NCBI GenBank assembly: GCA_964467585.1
Contig: CAYXRF010000012.1
Span: forward strand, 1-51,352
Direction: 5' to 3'
From: CALVLD01 sp964467585
GTDB taxonomy: Bacteria; Bacillota; Clostridia; Christensenellales; CAG-138
DNA length: 51,352 bases
Shown: in pieces, positions 8,618-16,472 of the stretch
Layout: each line of letters starts with the position of its first letter
Position numbering within the stretch: the stretch's first letter is position 1
The notes under the pieces: model-generated
Told to the model about the DNA's origin: nothing
The model's input: the letters and a program-made list of their open reading frames with translations, nothing else
Database searches by the model: none
Made by a program: the position numbers and the translations under genes

Positions 8618-10672
8618 TTATTGACGAATTCTGTTGTGCTTTGTTTTAACGTCCAGAGGCGCAAAATTTTTGCCTCCGGGCGTGTAAAATCTGTTGTAAT
8701 ACTCAATAAACTGAAGCCTTGCGCAGTGAATGAACGCGCCCAGTGCGTTTATGGCGATGCAGAACATATGCAAAACCACAAGCAGAGCGCCCGCCACGAT
8801 AAAGCCCAGCGCCGCGCCGATTACCGGAATGCCTGCGAACGCACTGTTTATCATTGAGCCTATCATGTTGAATACGCTGCCCATAACGCCTGTTGCAAGC
8901 CCCAGCGCGAAAACTCGCGCGTAGCTCAAAACATCGCTGAAAAAGCCTGTAATATCATACAGCTTGCCAAGCCCGCCCGTAACTCTGCCAAAGCCCTTTT
9001 TCGCCCTGCCGCCAAAGCCGATTATCATAATCAGCCCGATTGCGATAAGCGCGTAAGCGGCGTATACCGCCACGCCCTTCAGCACAAACACAAGCCCTAT
9101 CCCCGCAAATATCATAAGCCACGAGCCAATATCGAACAGAGCGGTCTGCCAGTCTCCTTTTTTGAGATGCAGCACTATGGATACTATCATGCCTGTGACT
9201 ATCTGACCAAATCCCAAGCCGCAGTATATCACCATGGCAATCATTGGGTCCTTCATGGAGTCAAGCAGAGGGAATGGGAAAGCCTCCCCGAATATGTCAT
9301 GCCAGCTCATGCCGAAGCAGGTTCCCGCCAAAAGACCGCAGACCATTGTTGAAATGCCGCCCCACACAAGTATGCGGCATATCTTTTCAAATCCGCCCGA
9401 AGGCTTTTTGATTTTGAGCGCAAGCGCGCATAGTATTGTTATCACCGCGCCATAGCCCGTGTCGCTCATCATCAGCCCGAAGAACAGCAGATAGAACGGC
9501 GCCATTACAACCGTGGGGTCAAAGCCACGCGGGTCGGGCGGAGAATACATATCGGTTACGAATGTGAACGGTGCGAAGAACTTGCTGTTTTTCAACGCCG
9601 TCGGCGGCTTTTCTTCATCATAGGGGTCGCGCAGATCGATATAGCTGACGTCTGTCGCGGCGTCAACCGCCGAACGAAGCTTTTCAACCTCATCGCTTCT
9701 GACCCAGCCCGTAAGAGAAAAGGTTTCTCTCGTGGCAAAAAGCTCCAGCCGCGCACGCGCCCTGTCGCGCTCGATAACTGCGCCGTCAAAGCCGCGCTTC
9801 AAAAGCTCCGCATTTTCGCCAAGCTTTTCGATTTTGCTGTGCAGCCCTGCCATATCCTCGTCAAGAGCGGTTATCTTTTGTTCACTTTGGAAAATATTGG
9901 CGCTCGGCGTGCCGCAAAGCGCGGGCAATGTGCATTCCGCAAAGCCACATGCTTTAAGAGCATCGTTAACCTCCGCAGCGTTGGACTTTGGCACGGCGAC
10001 AATCAAAGGACGATTGTTGGCGTCTCCAAAGGATTGATATGCAACGCCCGCTTCATCCAGCATGGAAATTCGTTCTGCCCTAATTGTGCCCGTAACCATG
10101 CCGACATGGCGCGTGGAGCGGATGCTTTCAATCGCCACGTCCATATCCGCAAACGGCGCAAGCTGTGCTATTGTTGCTTTGTGCTTTTGCTTTTCAGTTT
10201 TGCAGCGTGAAATTTCAAGCGTGAGAGCCTCTAATTGTCCTGCAACCTCCAGCGCCCCCGCAACGGAGGAAGCAAGCGTCGCCTCGTCCGTTTCGGGCAG
10301 AGGAGCTATAAACGAAGGCTTTTCCATATATGAGGAAAGCTTTGAAATTGCCGTCTTCACGCGGGAAACGTCTGCGTCCCTGTCTGAAAGCTCCTTTTCG
10401 CAGAGCCGTCTGAACTCACTTTCCTCCGACAAAAATGCCGCATCGGAGGTGTGAGACGCGTTGGCGGTGTTTGATGTGTCGTAAATCTGCGAAGCGCCTG
10501 ACGCTTTTGACTTTGCGGCGGTGCTTTGCGCGTCGGACGTCAAAGCGGCGTCCGCGTCCGGACGGTCGTATCTTTCAATCTGAACGACGCCCGCGTCCTG
10601 AAGCGCTTTCATTATGGGCTTTTCGTCACGTTTCAGCGCAAAAAGCGTAATGTGCTTCATCGGGACTATCAT
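8618..10672 (-). CDS. ntpI: V-type ATPase subunit I (a-type stator)
   Basis: 684 aa. The first ~380 residues are cytoplasmic and largely coiled coil, anchoring the peripheral stalks. The rest carries seven or eight membrane helices that form the ion half-channels beside the K ring. The start MIVPMKHITLFALK is typical. The region around residues 45-90 is a low-complexity Ser/Ala/Thr insert (repeated SDA, TSN and ANAS motifs) that is not usual for the family and probably forms a loop. The ATG overlaps the stop of the upstream small subunit gene (ATGA), so translation is coupled. Confidence 0.95.
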   Translation of the reverse strand: MIVPMKHITLFALKRDEKPIMKALQDAGVVQIERYDRPDADAALTSDAQSTAAKSKASGASQIYDTSNTANASHTSDAAFLSEESEFRRLCEKELSDRDADVSRVKTAISKLSSYMEKPSFIAPLPETDEATLASSVAGALEVAGQLEALTLEISRCKTEKQKHKATIAQLAPFADMDVAIESIRSTRHVGMVTGTIRAERISMLDEAGVAYQSFGDANNRPLIVAVPKSNAAEVNDALKACGFAECTLPALCGTPSANIFQSEQKITALDEDMAGLHSKIEKLGENAELLKRGFDGAVIERDRARARLELFATRETFSLTGWVRSDEVEKLRSAVDAATDVSYIDLRDPYDEEKPPTALKNSKFFAPFTFVTDMYSPPDPRGFDPTVVMAPFYLLFFGLMMSDTGYGAVITILCALALKIKKPSGGFEKICRILVWGGISTMVCGLLAGTCFGMSWHDIFGEAFPFPLLDSMKDPMIAMVIYCGLGFGQIVTGMIVSIVLHLKKGDWQTALFDIGSWLMIFAGIGLVFVLKGVAVYAAYALIAIGLIMIIGFGGRAKKGFGRVTGGLGKLYDITGFFSDVLSYARVFALGLATGVMGSVFNMIGSMINSAFAGIPVIGAALGFIVAGALLVVLHMFCIAINALGAFIHCARLQFIEYYNRFYTPGGKNFAPLDVKTKHNRIRQ

Positions 10673-10977
10673 TCGGTTATCCTCTTGATGATGATTTCAA
10701 CAGCGGAATCAAGCTTTTTTGCGGCGGCGGAAACCACCGCGTCCGCCTCCTCTGTGCGCGTGGCAATAAGCGCTTCCGCAGTGCGTCTGCCCTCGTTCTC
10801 CGCCATGCGGTCGCAAAGAGCAAGCTCCGTCTTTGCCTCCTCACGCGCAACGCGCAGCGAAATGGCGGCGTCCTCCTCCGCCTGTGCCTTGACATTGCGC
10901 GCCGCTTCGGCCGCGTTGCGGCGAATGGCGTCCGCATCGGCCTCCGCCGCGGCGATTCTTTCAATTATAGTAGGCAT
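10669..10977 (-). CDS. ntpF: V-type ATPase small peripheral-stalk subunit (G/H type, NtpF-like)
   Basis: 102 aa from the ATG at 10977 (MPTIIERIAAAEADADAI). This start is preferred over an ATG 17 codons upstream because AAAGGGGGT lies about 9 bases in front of it. The protein is almost wholly an Ala/Glu/Arg-rich coiled coil, as expected for the subunit that pairs with E in the peripheral stalk. It is the first gene of the operon, the same place NtpF takes in E. hirae. Confidence 0.88.
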   Translation of the reverse strand: MPTIIERIAAAEADADAIRRNAAEAARNVKAQAEEDAAISLRVAREEAKTELALCDRMAENEGRRTAEALIATRTEEADAVVSAAAKKLDSAVEIIIKRITE

Positions 10978-11041
10978 ACTCCGCTTACCCCCTTTGGGTT
11001 TTGCGGCGCTGCAAAAACATCGCAACACCTTTCATTTTACT

Positions 11042-11070
11042 ATATTATCAGATTTAACCATGCTTTGCAA
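11042..11070 (-). promoter_or_regulatory. Candidate promoter of the V-ATPase operon
   Basis: On the minus strand TTGCAA (11070-11065) is separated by 17 bases from TAATAT (11047-11042), about 65 bases upstream of the first ATPase gene start. GATAAT, partly overlapping, is an alternative -10 with a 15-base spacer. The site is inferred from consensus match only. Confidence 0.5.
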
Positions 11071-11196
11071 GTGGAAATGTGCGCTTGTGTTTGACGGAGG
11101 TGGATATGTTTTTTTCGTTTGCTGTCCCCCCAAATAAACAGCGTGGGCATTCACGCGGACTCCAGTATGTTTTGGGCATACAGCTCTCCGTTTTGG

Positions 11197-11225
11197 TTGA
11201 CAACCTTGTTTGACGGTATTATACT
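11197..11225 (+). promoter_or_regulatory. Promoter of the glutamate-semialdehyde dehydrogenase gene
   Basis: A perfect TTGACA (11197-11202) and TATACT (11220-11225) with a 17-base spacer lie 80 bases before the dehydrogenase start. The predicted leader contains an 8-bp stem, GCGCGCGG (11242-11249) with CCGTGCGC (11267-11274). It may be a simple 5' UTR hairpin; I recognise no riboswitch in it. Confidence 0.7.
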
Positions 11226-11306
11226 GTATATGGAAAATTTTGCGCGCGGCAGTATCCGTTTTTTGTCCGTGCGCGGCTTTGAAATAAACAAAGGAGCATT
11301 ATTCAA

Positions 11307-12935
11307 ATGAGCAACGCTGTATTCTCTGTCCCCAAGCCCTATAACGAGCCTATCCACGGCTATCTGCCCGGCTCTTCCGAGCGCGCCGCACTCAAGCGCG
11401 AGCTTGACCGTCAATCTGAGCAGATTGTTACGATTCCGCTGATTATCGGCGGCAAAGAGGTTTTTACCGACGTCTACGGCACGGTTGTTATGCCTCACGA
11501 CCACGGTCATGTGCTTGCGCGCTATTGCATGGCGGGTGAGACGGAGCTTCGTGCGGCTATGGATGCGGCGATGAGTGCGCGCGCGGCGTGGGCGGAGGTT
11601 CCGTTTGAGCATCGTGCAAGCCTTTTTCTCAAGGCGGCTGATATGCTTACCGGTCCCTATCGCGCCAAGATAAACGCTGCCACAATGCTGGGACAGTCCA
11701 AAACGGTTTTTCAGGCTGAGATTGATTCCGCCTGCGAGCTTGCGGATTTTCTTCGCTTCAACACCTATTATGCGGGTGAAATATACAAAGAGCAGCCCAA
11801 CAACTCCAACGGGGTTTGGAACCGTCTTGAATACCGTCCTCTTGACGGCTTTGTGATGGCTGTGACCCCCTTCAACTTCACTTCAATCGGCGCAAACCTT
11901 CCCACCGCTCCTGCGATAATGGGCAACGTTGCGCTGTGGAAGCCCTCGTCCACGGCTGTTCTTTCCAATTATTATGTCATGCGGATGCTTATGGACGCAG
12001 GTCTGCCCGCGGGCGTTATCAACTTTGTGCCGAGCCGCGGCACGGACATTTCAAAATATGTTCTGACAGACCCCAACATGGCGGGCTTCCACTTCACAGG
12101 CTCTACCGAGGTGTTTAAAAGCGTGTGGAAAACCGTGGGTGAAAACATCGGTACCTACCGTTCCTATCCCCGCCTTGTGGGCGAAACGGGCGGCAAGGAT
12201 TTTATATTTGCCCACAACACAGCCGATATTGACGGGCTTGTCGCCGCGATGGTACGCGGTTCGTTTGAGTATCAGGGGCAAAAATGCTCCGCCGCTTCAC
12301 GCGCATTCGTTCCCGCTTCAATTTGGGATGAGGTGCGTGAGAAGATGCTTGCAATAATCGCCACGCTTAAGCAGGGCGATGTTCGTGACTTTACAACGTT
12401 CCTCTCCGCTGTTATCGACAAAAAATCATTTGATACAATCGCTCACTATATTGACGTTGCCAACGAGTCTTCCGACGCCGACGTCATATGCGGCGGATAC
12501 GACGGCAGCAAGGGTTATTTTATAAAGCCGACGGTTATTGTTGCCAAGAAGCCCGATTTTGTCACCATGACGACAGAGCTGTTCGGTCCTGTTCTTACCG
12601 TTTATGTATATGACGACAGCAAATTTGCCGAGACGCTTGCCATATGCGACAGCGCGACCGGATACGCGCTTACGGGCGCAATCTGGAGCGGCGACCGTGA
12701 GGTTCTTATCCAAATGGAGAAGGCGCTTTCGCAGACCGCGGGCAATTTTTACATCAACGACAAGCCGACCGGCGCTGTCGTGGGGCAGCAGCCCTTTGGC
12801 GGCGCACGCGCTTCCGGCACCAACGACAAGGCTGGCAGCGCGCTTAACCTCTATCGCTGGGTAAGTCCCCGCTGCATAAAGGAGACGTTTGTACCCTCCG
12901 CTGCAATCAACTATCCGTATATGTGTGAGGAATAA
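11307..12935 (+). CDS. L-glutamate gamma-semialdehyde dehydrogenase (1-pyrroline-5-carboxylate dehydrogenase)
   Basis: 542 aa. It oxidises glutamate gamma-semialdehyde (from proline, or from arginine via ornithine) to glutamate with NAD+. The sequence is of the stand-alone ALDH4A1-like type rather than the PutA fusion. Visible catalytic features are N190 in VTPFNF, E293 in VGETGGKD and the nucleophile C327 in QGQKCSAASR. AAAGGAG lies 11 bases before the ATG. The gene has its own promoter and terminator, and no proline dehydrogenase gene is adjacent, so the source of substrate cannot be told from the window. Confidence 0.92.
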   Translation: MSNAVFSVPKPYNEPIHGYLPGSSERAALKRELDRQSEQIVTIPLIIGGKEVFTDVYGTVVMPHDHGHVLARYCMAGETELRAAMDAAMSARAAWAEVPFEHRASLFLKAADMLTGPYRAKINAATMLGQSKTVFQAEIDSACELADFLRFNTYYAGEIYKEQPNNSNGVWNRLEYRPLDGFVMAVTPFNFTSIGANLPTAPAIMGNVALWKPSSTAVLSNYYVMRMLMDAGLPAGVINFVPSRGTDISKYVLTDPNMAGFHFTGSTEVFKSVWKTVGENIGTYRSYPRLVGETGGKDFIFAHNTADIDGLVAAMVRGSFEYQGQKCSAASRAFVPASIWDEVREKMLAIIATLKQGDVRDFTTFLSAVIDKKSFDTIAHYIDVANESSDADVICGGYDGSKGYFIKPTVIVAKKPDFVTMTTELFGPVLTVYVYDDSKFAETLAICDSATGYALTGAIWSGDREVLIQMEKALSQTAGNFYINDKPTGAVVGQQPFGGARASGTNDKAGSALNLYRWVSPRCIKETFVPSAAINYPYMCEE

Positions 12936-12979
12936 TTCCGTATCACAATCATCAGGCAGGCTGTAAACACAATGCAAAT

Positions 12980-13026
12980 CGGCGGACGGGCATATGCGTT
13001 CCGTCCGCCGAGGTTGATTTTTTAGG
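12980..13026 (+). terminator. Intrinsic terminator after the dehydrogenase gene
   Basis: A perfect 10-bp stem, CGGCGGACGG with CCGTCCGCCG, encloses an 11-base loop. It is followed after a few bases by TTGATTTTTTA. The rest of the gap to 13282 shows no gene or clear regulatory structure. Confidence 0.85.
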
Positions 13027-13282
13027 AACACCTCACGGCGGGCGTCGTTGGAAGTGCTGTGAAGCCCACTCGGCAATTGGCAATCCTTTGCTTTTTGCAA
13101 CGATAATATGTGGGTAATGGCTTGTTTGTGCATAATTCTGTGCTTTGTATCCCCTTCGGTGGGGCTTATTCCGCTACCTGCGCTGCCTGCGGGATATTTT
13201 GCGGGCAAGCTTGCAAAGCGTCTGTTCTCGCGCAGCATGGCGAACGCATAGGCGTTTTATTCCTATTAACAGAGGTTTTATT

Positions 13283-13804
13283 ATGGATGCATACAAAAGC
13301 TGTCCCGCGTACAAAACGCACAGCTTTACAATCCGACTGATTGAGCAGCATGACAGCGATTCACTTTTTTGCTGCTACAACAGCAAATCCGCCGTTGCCC
13401 TTATGAATGACGACAACTGCGACTTTGGCTTTTTTGTTGAGACGCCGGAGGCTATGCGGCGCACTGTCGGCTACTGGCTTGATTTTTACAGGCAGAGGGC
13501 GTTTATCCGCTTTGCGATAGTTGTCAACGCAACGGGCACGGTCATCGGCACAATCGAGGGCTTTGGCGGCACGGATGGCGTTCTGCGCGTTGACGTCTCC
13601 TCCGATTTTGAAAAATCCTGTTACCTTACTGAAATTTTTGAGTTTGCCCCCAAAAGCTTTCGTGATCTGTTCGGCAACGACCGTCTTTATTTTAAGGCGA
13701 TCCCCGCCGCAGTGCAGCGGCGCGCCGCGCTCACACAATGCGGTTGGCAGTTTGTCGGCGACTATCGGGGCTTTCACGATTATTACAGTATCCGCACAGA
13801 GTGA
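13283..13804 (+). CDS. GNAT-family N-acetyltransferase
   Basis: 173 aa from the ATG at 13283, chosen because AGAGGT lies just upstream; the longer reading from 13145 has no ribosome site and an unlike N-terminus. The layout resembles GNAT acetyltransferases: an opening strand FTIRLIEQHDSDSLF, a central pair of strands FAIVVNATGTVIGTIEGFGG, and a C-terminal part ending LTQCGWQFVGDYRGFHDYY, like the RimJ/RimL pattern in which the donor site is followed by GF or GW. The acetyl-CoA loop Q/RxxGxG/A is not clear, so the family call is moderate and the substrate unknown. Confidence 0.6.
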   Translation: MDAYKSCPAYKTHSFTIRLIEQHDSDSLFCCYNSKSAVALMNDDNCDFGFFVETPEAMRRTVGYWLDFYRQRAFIRFAIVVNATGTVIGTIEGFGGTDGVLRVDVSSDFEKSCYLTEIFEFAPKSFRDLFGNDRLYFKAIPAAVQRRAALTQCGWQFVGDYRGFHDYYSIRTE

Positions 13805-13899
13805 CGGGCGATTTTTAATAAACGCCGCACAATGCGGACGTCTTTTGTTGGTAGAATTTTATCTGTCGTCTTTAATTTTCTGATATCAGGGGGGTTCAT

Positions 13900-14817
13900 A
13901 TGCGTTCCGAAAAAATGATGTACGACATTATTCTTGCCGCGGCGGAGGATGACTTGCGCGTCCGCGCAGTGTATTTGAACGGCTCGCGTGCAAATCCCAA
14001 TGCGCCCAAGGACGTCTATCAGGATTACGACATTGTGTATGTTGTTACCGATACGGCGTCGTTTTTGACCGACAGGCTTTGGGTGCGCAAATTTGGTGAT
14101 ATCGCCATGCTGCAGGAGCCGGATTATATGGATTTTCTGTTGCGCGGCGGCACGGAGGCAGGCGCGGACGTGGATGCGGGCGCGGCAAACCCGATTGCCG
14201 CTTTCAAAAGCTATACTTGGCTGACCCTTTACAAGGACGGCAACAGGATCGACCTTCATATTGAAACGATTGAAGCGGCGCGGAAAAACGTGCTGTTGGA
14301 CAAGCTTACGGTTGTTTTGATGGATAAGGACGGTATTTTGCCCACGCTCCCCGCTGCAAGCGATGAGGACTATCGCGCAAAGCCGCCCACTGCGGACGCT
14401 TATTTTTGCTGCTGCAACGAATTTTGGTGGTGTCTCAACAATGTGGCGAAGGGCGTTGCGCGTGATGAGCTTCCGTACGCTATGGAAATGTTTAATCACT
14501 ATGTGCGCGATATGCTGAATAAAATGGTTGAATGGCATATAGGCGTTTGCACCGATTTTGCCGTATGTGCGGGCAAGATGGGCAAGTATTACAAAAAATA
14601 TCTGTCTAATGAGCTTTACGGACAATATCTGAGAACCTATCCGCACGCGGACGCCGACGACATTTGGGAAGCGGTTTTTGCCGCGTGCGGGCTATTTAAC
14701 ACGCTTGCGGAGGCTGTTGCAAAGCGGTTCGGCTTTTTTTACAACACTGCGGATGAGCAAAGCATTACCGCATATCTTATCGATGTTAAGAACGGCAAGC
14801 TTGAGCAAAAGGCATGA
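13900..14817 (+). CDS. ANT(6)-like aminoglycoside 6-adenylyltransferase family protein
   Basis: 305 aa, the length of ANT(6)/AadE enzymes, which transfer AMP from ATP to streptomycin. The nucleotidyltransferase core is visible near the N-terminus: LNGSRANPNAPKD followed by QDYDIVYVV, giving the GSR motif and the acidic DYD metal site. Later family features include DFLLRGGTE, a segment with YKDGNRIDLHIE and the helix CCCNEFWWCLNNVAKG. A GGGGGG run lies 8 bases before the ATG. It stands between a GNAT gene and the peptide-export-like operon. Base composition matches the neighbours, so it looks like a resident chromosomal homologue. Whether it confers streptomycin resistance cannot be told. Confidence 0.85.
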   Translation: MRSEKMMYDIILAAAEDDLRVRAVYLNGSRANPNAPKDVYQDYDIVYVVTDTASFLTDRLWVRKFGDIAMLQEPDYMDFLLRGGTEAGADVDAGAANPIAAFKSYTWLTLYKDGNRIDLHIETIEAARKNVLLDKLTVVLMDKDGILPTLPAASDEDYRAKPPTADAYFCCCNEFWWCLNNVAKGVARDELPYAMEMFNHYVRDMLNKMVEWHIGVCTDFAVCAGKMGKYYKKYLSNELYGQYLRTYPHADADDIWEAVFAACGLFNTLAEAVAKRFGFFYNTADEQSITAYLIDVKNGKLEQKA

Positions 14818-14898
14818 CGTCTCAGCGCTGCGGGAGGGCGTAAACCCGAAATAGGCATAAGTCGTTTGCGTTTCCGCTCAAAATACCGTCTTTCAGCC

Positions 14899-14927
14899 TT
14901 GCGTTTTGATATTTCTTTTGTTATACT
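14899..14927 (+). promoter_or_regulatory. Candidate promoter of the kinase/PqqD/peptidase/ABC operon
   Basis: TTGCGT (14899-14904) and TATACT (14922-14927) have a 17-base spacer. A second -10-like TATAAT (14955-14960) lies downstream but has no good -35. Either would place the start of transcription shortly before the first gene of the four-gene unit. Confidence 0.5.
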
Positions 14928-14996
14928 ATATTCGTGAATTTGTGCGCCCGCGTGTATAATCGCTTTTCGGGCGTCTGAATGCAAAGGGGGATCGCG

Positions 14997-15707
14997 TTGT
15001 ACAGTATCGCCGGATTGACTGTTTTGGCTTTTGGCTGCGGCGAAAGGTTTGCGCGTCAGGCACAAAAATACGTCATTTCGGCGGACGCGGACAAGCCCGA
15101 TATTGTGATTGCCGTTAACGAATCCGAGCTTATGCGGGCGATGGCGCAGGAGCCGTCGCTTTGTGAGGACGATTGCCGCTATCTGCTTTCCGGTATGTCA
15201 TTTTACTTTGAGCTTTTGCGTCACAACGGCTTTATGCTGCACAGCTCCGCCGTTGCGTATGAGGGCAAGGCGTATGTGTTTTCCGCAGACAGCGGGGTGG
15301 GCAAATCCACACACGCGGGGCTGTGGCAAAGGCGTTTTGCGGGGGCGTATGTTATAAACGACGACAAGCCCGCCATTCGCATGACAGACGGTGGTTTTTA
15401 TGCCTTCGGCACGCCTTGGAGCGGCAAGCATGACGTTAGCCGCAACATTGGCGTTCCTCTTGCGGGCGTTGCATTTATTGAGCGCGCCCAACAAAATTCG
15501 ATAGAACGCGTTTCTCCCGCGGCGGCGGTCGCCCTAATAATGGGGCAGACTATGCACAACCTCCGCGCAGAGCGCATGAATAGTTTGCTTGAGCTTATCG
15601 CCGAGCTTGTTGAGGGCGTGCCCGTGTATCGGCTGCGCTGCAACATGGACGACTCGGCGGCTGAGCTGGCTTACACAACAATGAACGTGGAGGTTCCCAT
15701 CAGATGA
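14997..15707 (+). CDS. HPr-kinase-like P-loop protein of a PqqD/peptidase/ABC operon
   Basis: 236 aa from the TTG at 14997. An ATG six codons earlier exists, but AAAGGGGG lies inside that extension and only 6 bases before the TTG, so the TTG is favoured. The protein has the HprK C-terminal kinase pattern: HSSAVAYEGKAYVF leading into the P-loop SADSGVGKST (K103, S104), then VINDDKPAI and FGTPWSGK. It lacks the N-terminal HPr-binding domain of true HprK. Small kinases of this type next to PqqD-like proteins occur in RiPP loci, for instance lasso peptide clusters where they phosphorylate the peptide. The target here is unknown. Its stop overlaps the next gene by 4 bases. Confidence 0.75.
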   Translation: MYSIAGLTVLAFGCGERFARQAQKYVISADADKPDIVIAVNESELMRAMAQEPSLCEDDCRYLLSGMSFYFELLRHNGFMLHSSAVAYEGKAYVFSADSGVGKSTHAGLWQRRFAGAYVINDDKPAIRMTDGGFYAFGTPWSGKHDVSRNIGVPLAGVAFIERAQQNSIERVSPAAAVALIMGQTMHNLRAERMNSLLELIAELVEGVPVYRLRCNMDDSAAELAYTTMNVEVPIR

Positions 15708-15970
15708 AGGTAAAAGAAGGCTTCATACTTCGCAATGTGGCGGATGCAACGGTGGTTGTGCCGACAGGTAAGGCGTCGTTGGATTTTAACGGCATGATAA
15801 CGCTGAACGATACCGGCGCGTTCCTCTGGCGTCAGCTTGAAAATGACGTCTCAATGGACGATATATTGAAAGCCATGCTTTCGGAGTATGATGTTGACGA
15901 GGCGACGGCGCGGGGCGGGATTGAACGCTTTATTGAAAAGCTGAGGGCGGAGGGTCTGCTTCTTGAGTGA
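15704..15970 (+). CDS. PqqD-like protein (RiPP recognition element fold)
   Basis: 88 aa, the usual PqqD length. PqqD-like proteins have a winged-helix fold that binds leader peptides of ribosomally made, modified peptides and hands them to processing enzymes. Visible family features are the start KVKEGFILRNVADATVVVP, the strand SLDFNGMITLNDTGAFLWRQLE (the LNDTGAFLW core is highly typical) and the helical end with GIERFIEKLRAEGLL. It overlaps the kinase gene by 4 bases (ATGA) and the peptidase gene by 8 bases, so the three are translationally coupled and very likely work together. Confidence 0.85.
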   Translation: MKVKEGFILRNVADATVVVPTGKASLDFNGMITLNDTGAFLWRQLENDVSMDDILKAMLSEYDVDEATARGGIERFIEKLRAEGLLLE

Positions 15971-16472
15971 AACCGTTTCCTGCCCTGATGAACAAAACTC
16001 ACGCCGCGTCGCTTTAAGCGATTGCCGCTCCGTGTTTGACGCGGTGCTTGACGCGGGCGGCGAGGTGACTTTTTCGCCAAAGGGCGCAAGTATGCTCCCC
16101 ATGCTGCGCGCATATGGCGATGAGGTAACGCTTGTTAAGCCTCCGTCCGTGATAAAAACGGGTTCGGTGGCTCTTTTCGTATATCGACAGTCCGATGGGA
16201 CGGAGCGTTACATACTTCATCGTCTTGTTCGAAAAAAGCACGGCAGTCTGATATTTTGCGGCGACAACCGCTTTGAGCATGACGCGCCGATTGCCCCCAA
16301 GGATGTTGTGGGCGTGGTTACGGGCTGCAAAAGTCGTGGCAAAACGGTGAATTTGCGCGGGGCGTTCTATCGCGTTTACAGCGCGTGGATGGTAATTACT
16401 GCGGGGCTGAAGCGTCCCGCGATAGCGATAGGCAGGTTTGTTTACAGGATATGGAAGCGTCTGAAAAAGTGA
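15963..16472 (+). CDS. S24/S26-type serine peptidase (signal-peptidase-like)
   Basis: 169 aa, read from a TTG at 15963 that lies inside the PqqD gene end. The core has GASMLPMLR with the nucleophile S43, then ILHRLV with H86, then GDNRFEHDAP (100-109). A His in the second catalytic position instead of Lys is the Sec11/SipW arrangement rather than the LepB one. A hydrophobic segment near the C-terminus (~138-160) could anchor it in the membrane. In this context it may cleave a leader from an exported peptide, replacing the C39 or transglutaminase-type proteases of other peptide systems. The function is inferred from motifs and neighbours. Confidence 0.72.
   Translation: MSETVSCPDEQNSRRVALSDCRSVFDAVLDAGGEVTFSPKGASMLPMLRAYGDEVTLVKPPSVIKTGSVALFVYRQSDGTERYILHRLVRKKHGSLIFCGDNRFEHDAPIAPKDVVGVVTGCKSRGKTVNLRGAFYRVYSAWMVITAGLKRPAIAIGRFVYRIWKRLKK

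Noticed and set aside
13145..13282. N-terminal extension of the GNAT protein
   Set aside because: There is no ribosome site at 13145, and the 46 extra residues are Cys/Arg-rich and unlike the family. AGAGGT supports the ATG at 13283.
16385..16450. Longer start for the ABC exporter
   Set aside because: The 22 extra residues lie wholly within the peptidase gene, have no ribosome site and no family similarity; the ATG at 16451 is better.
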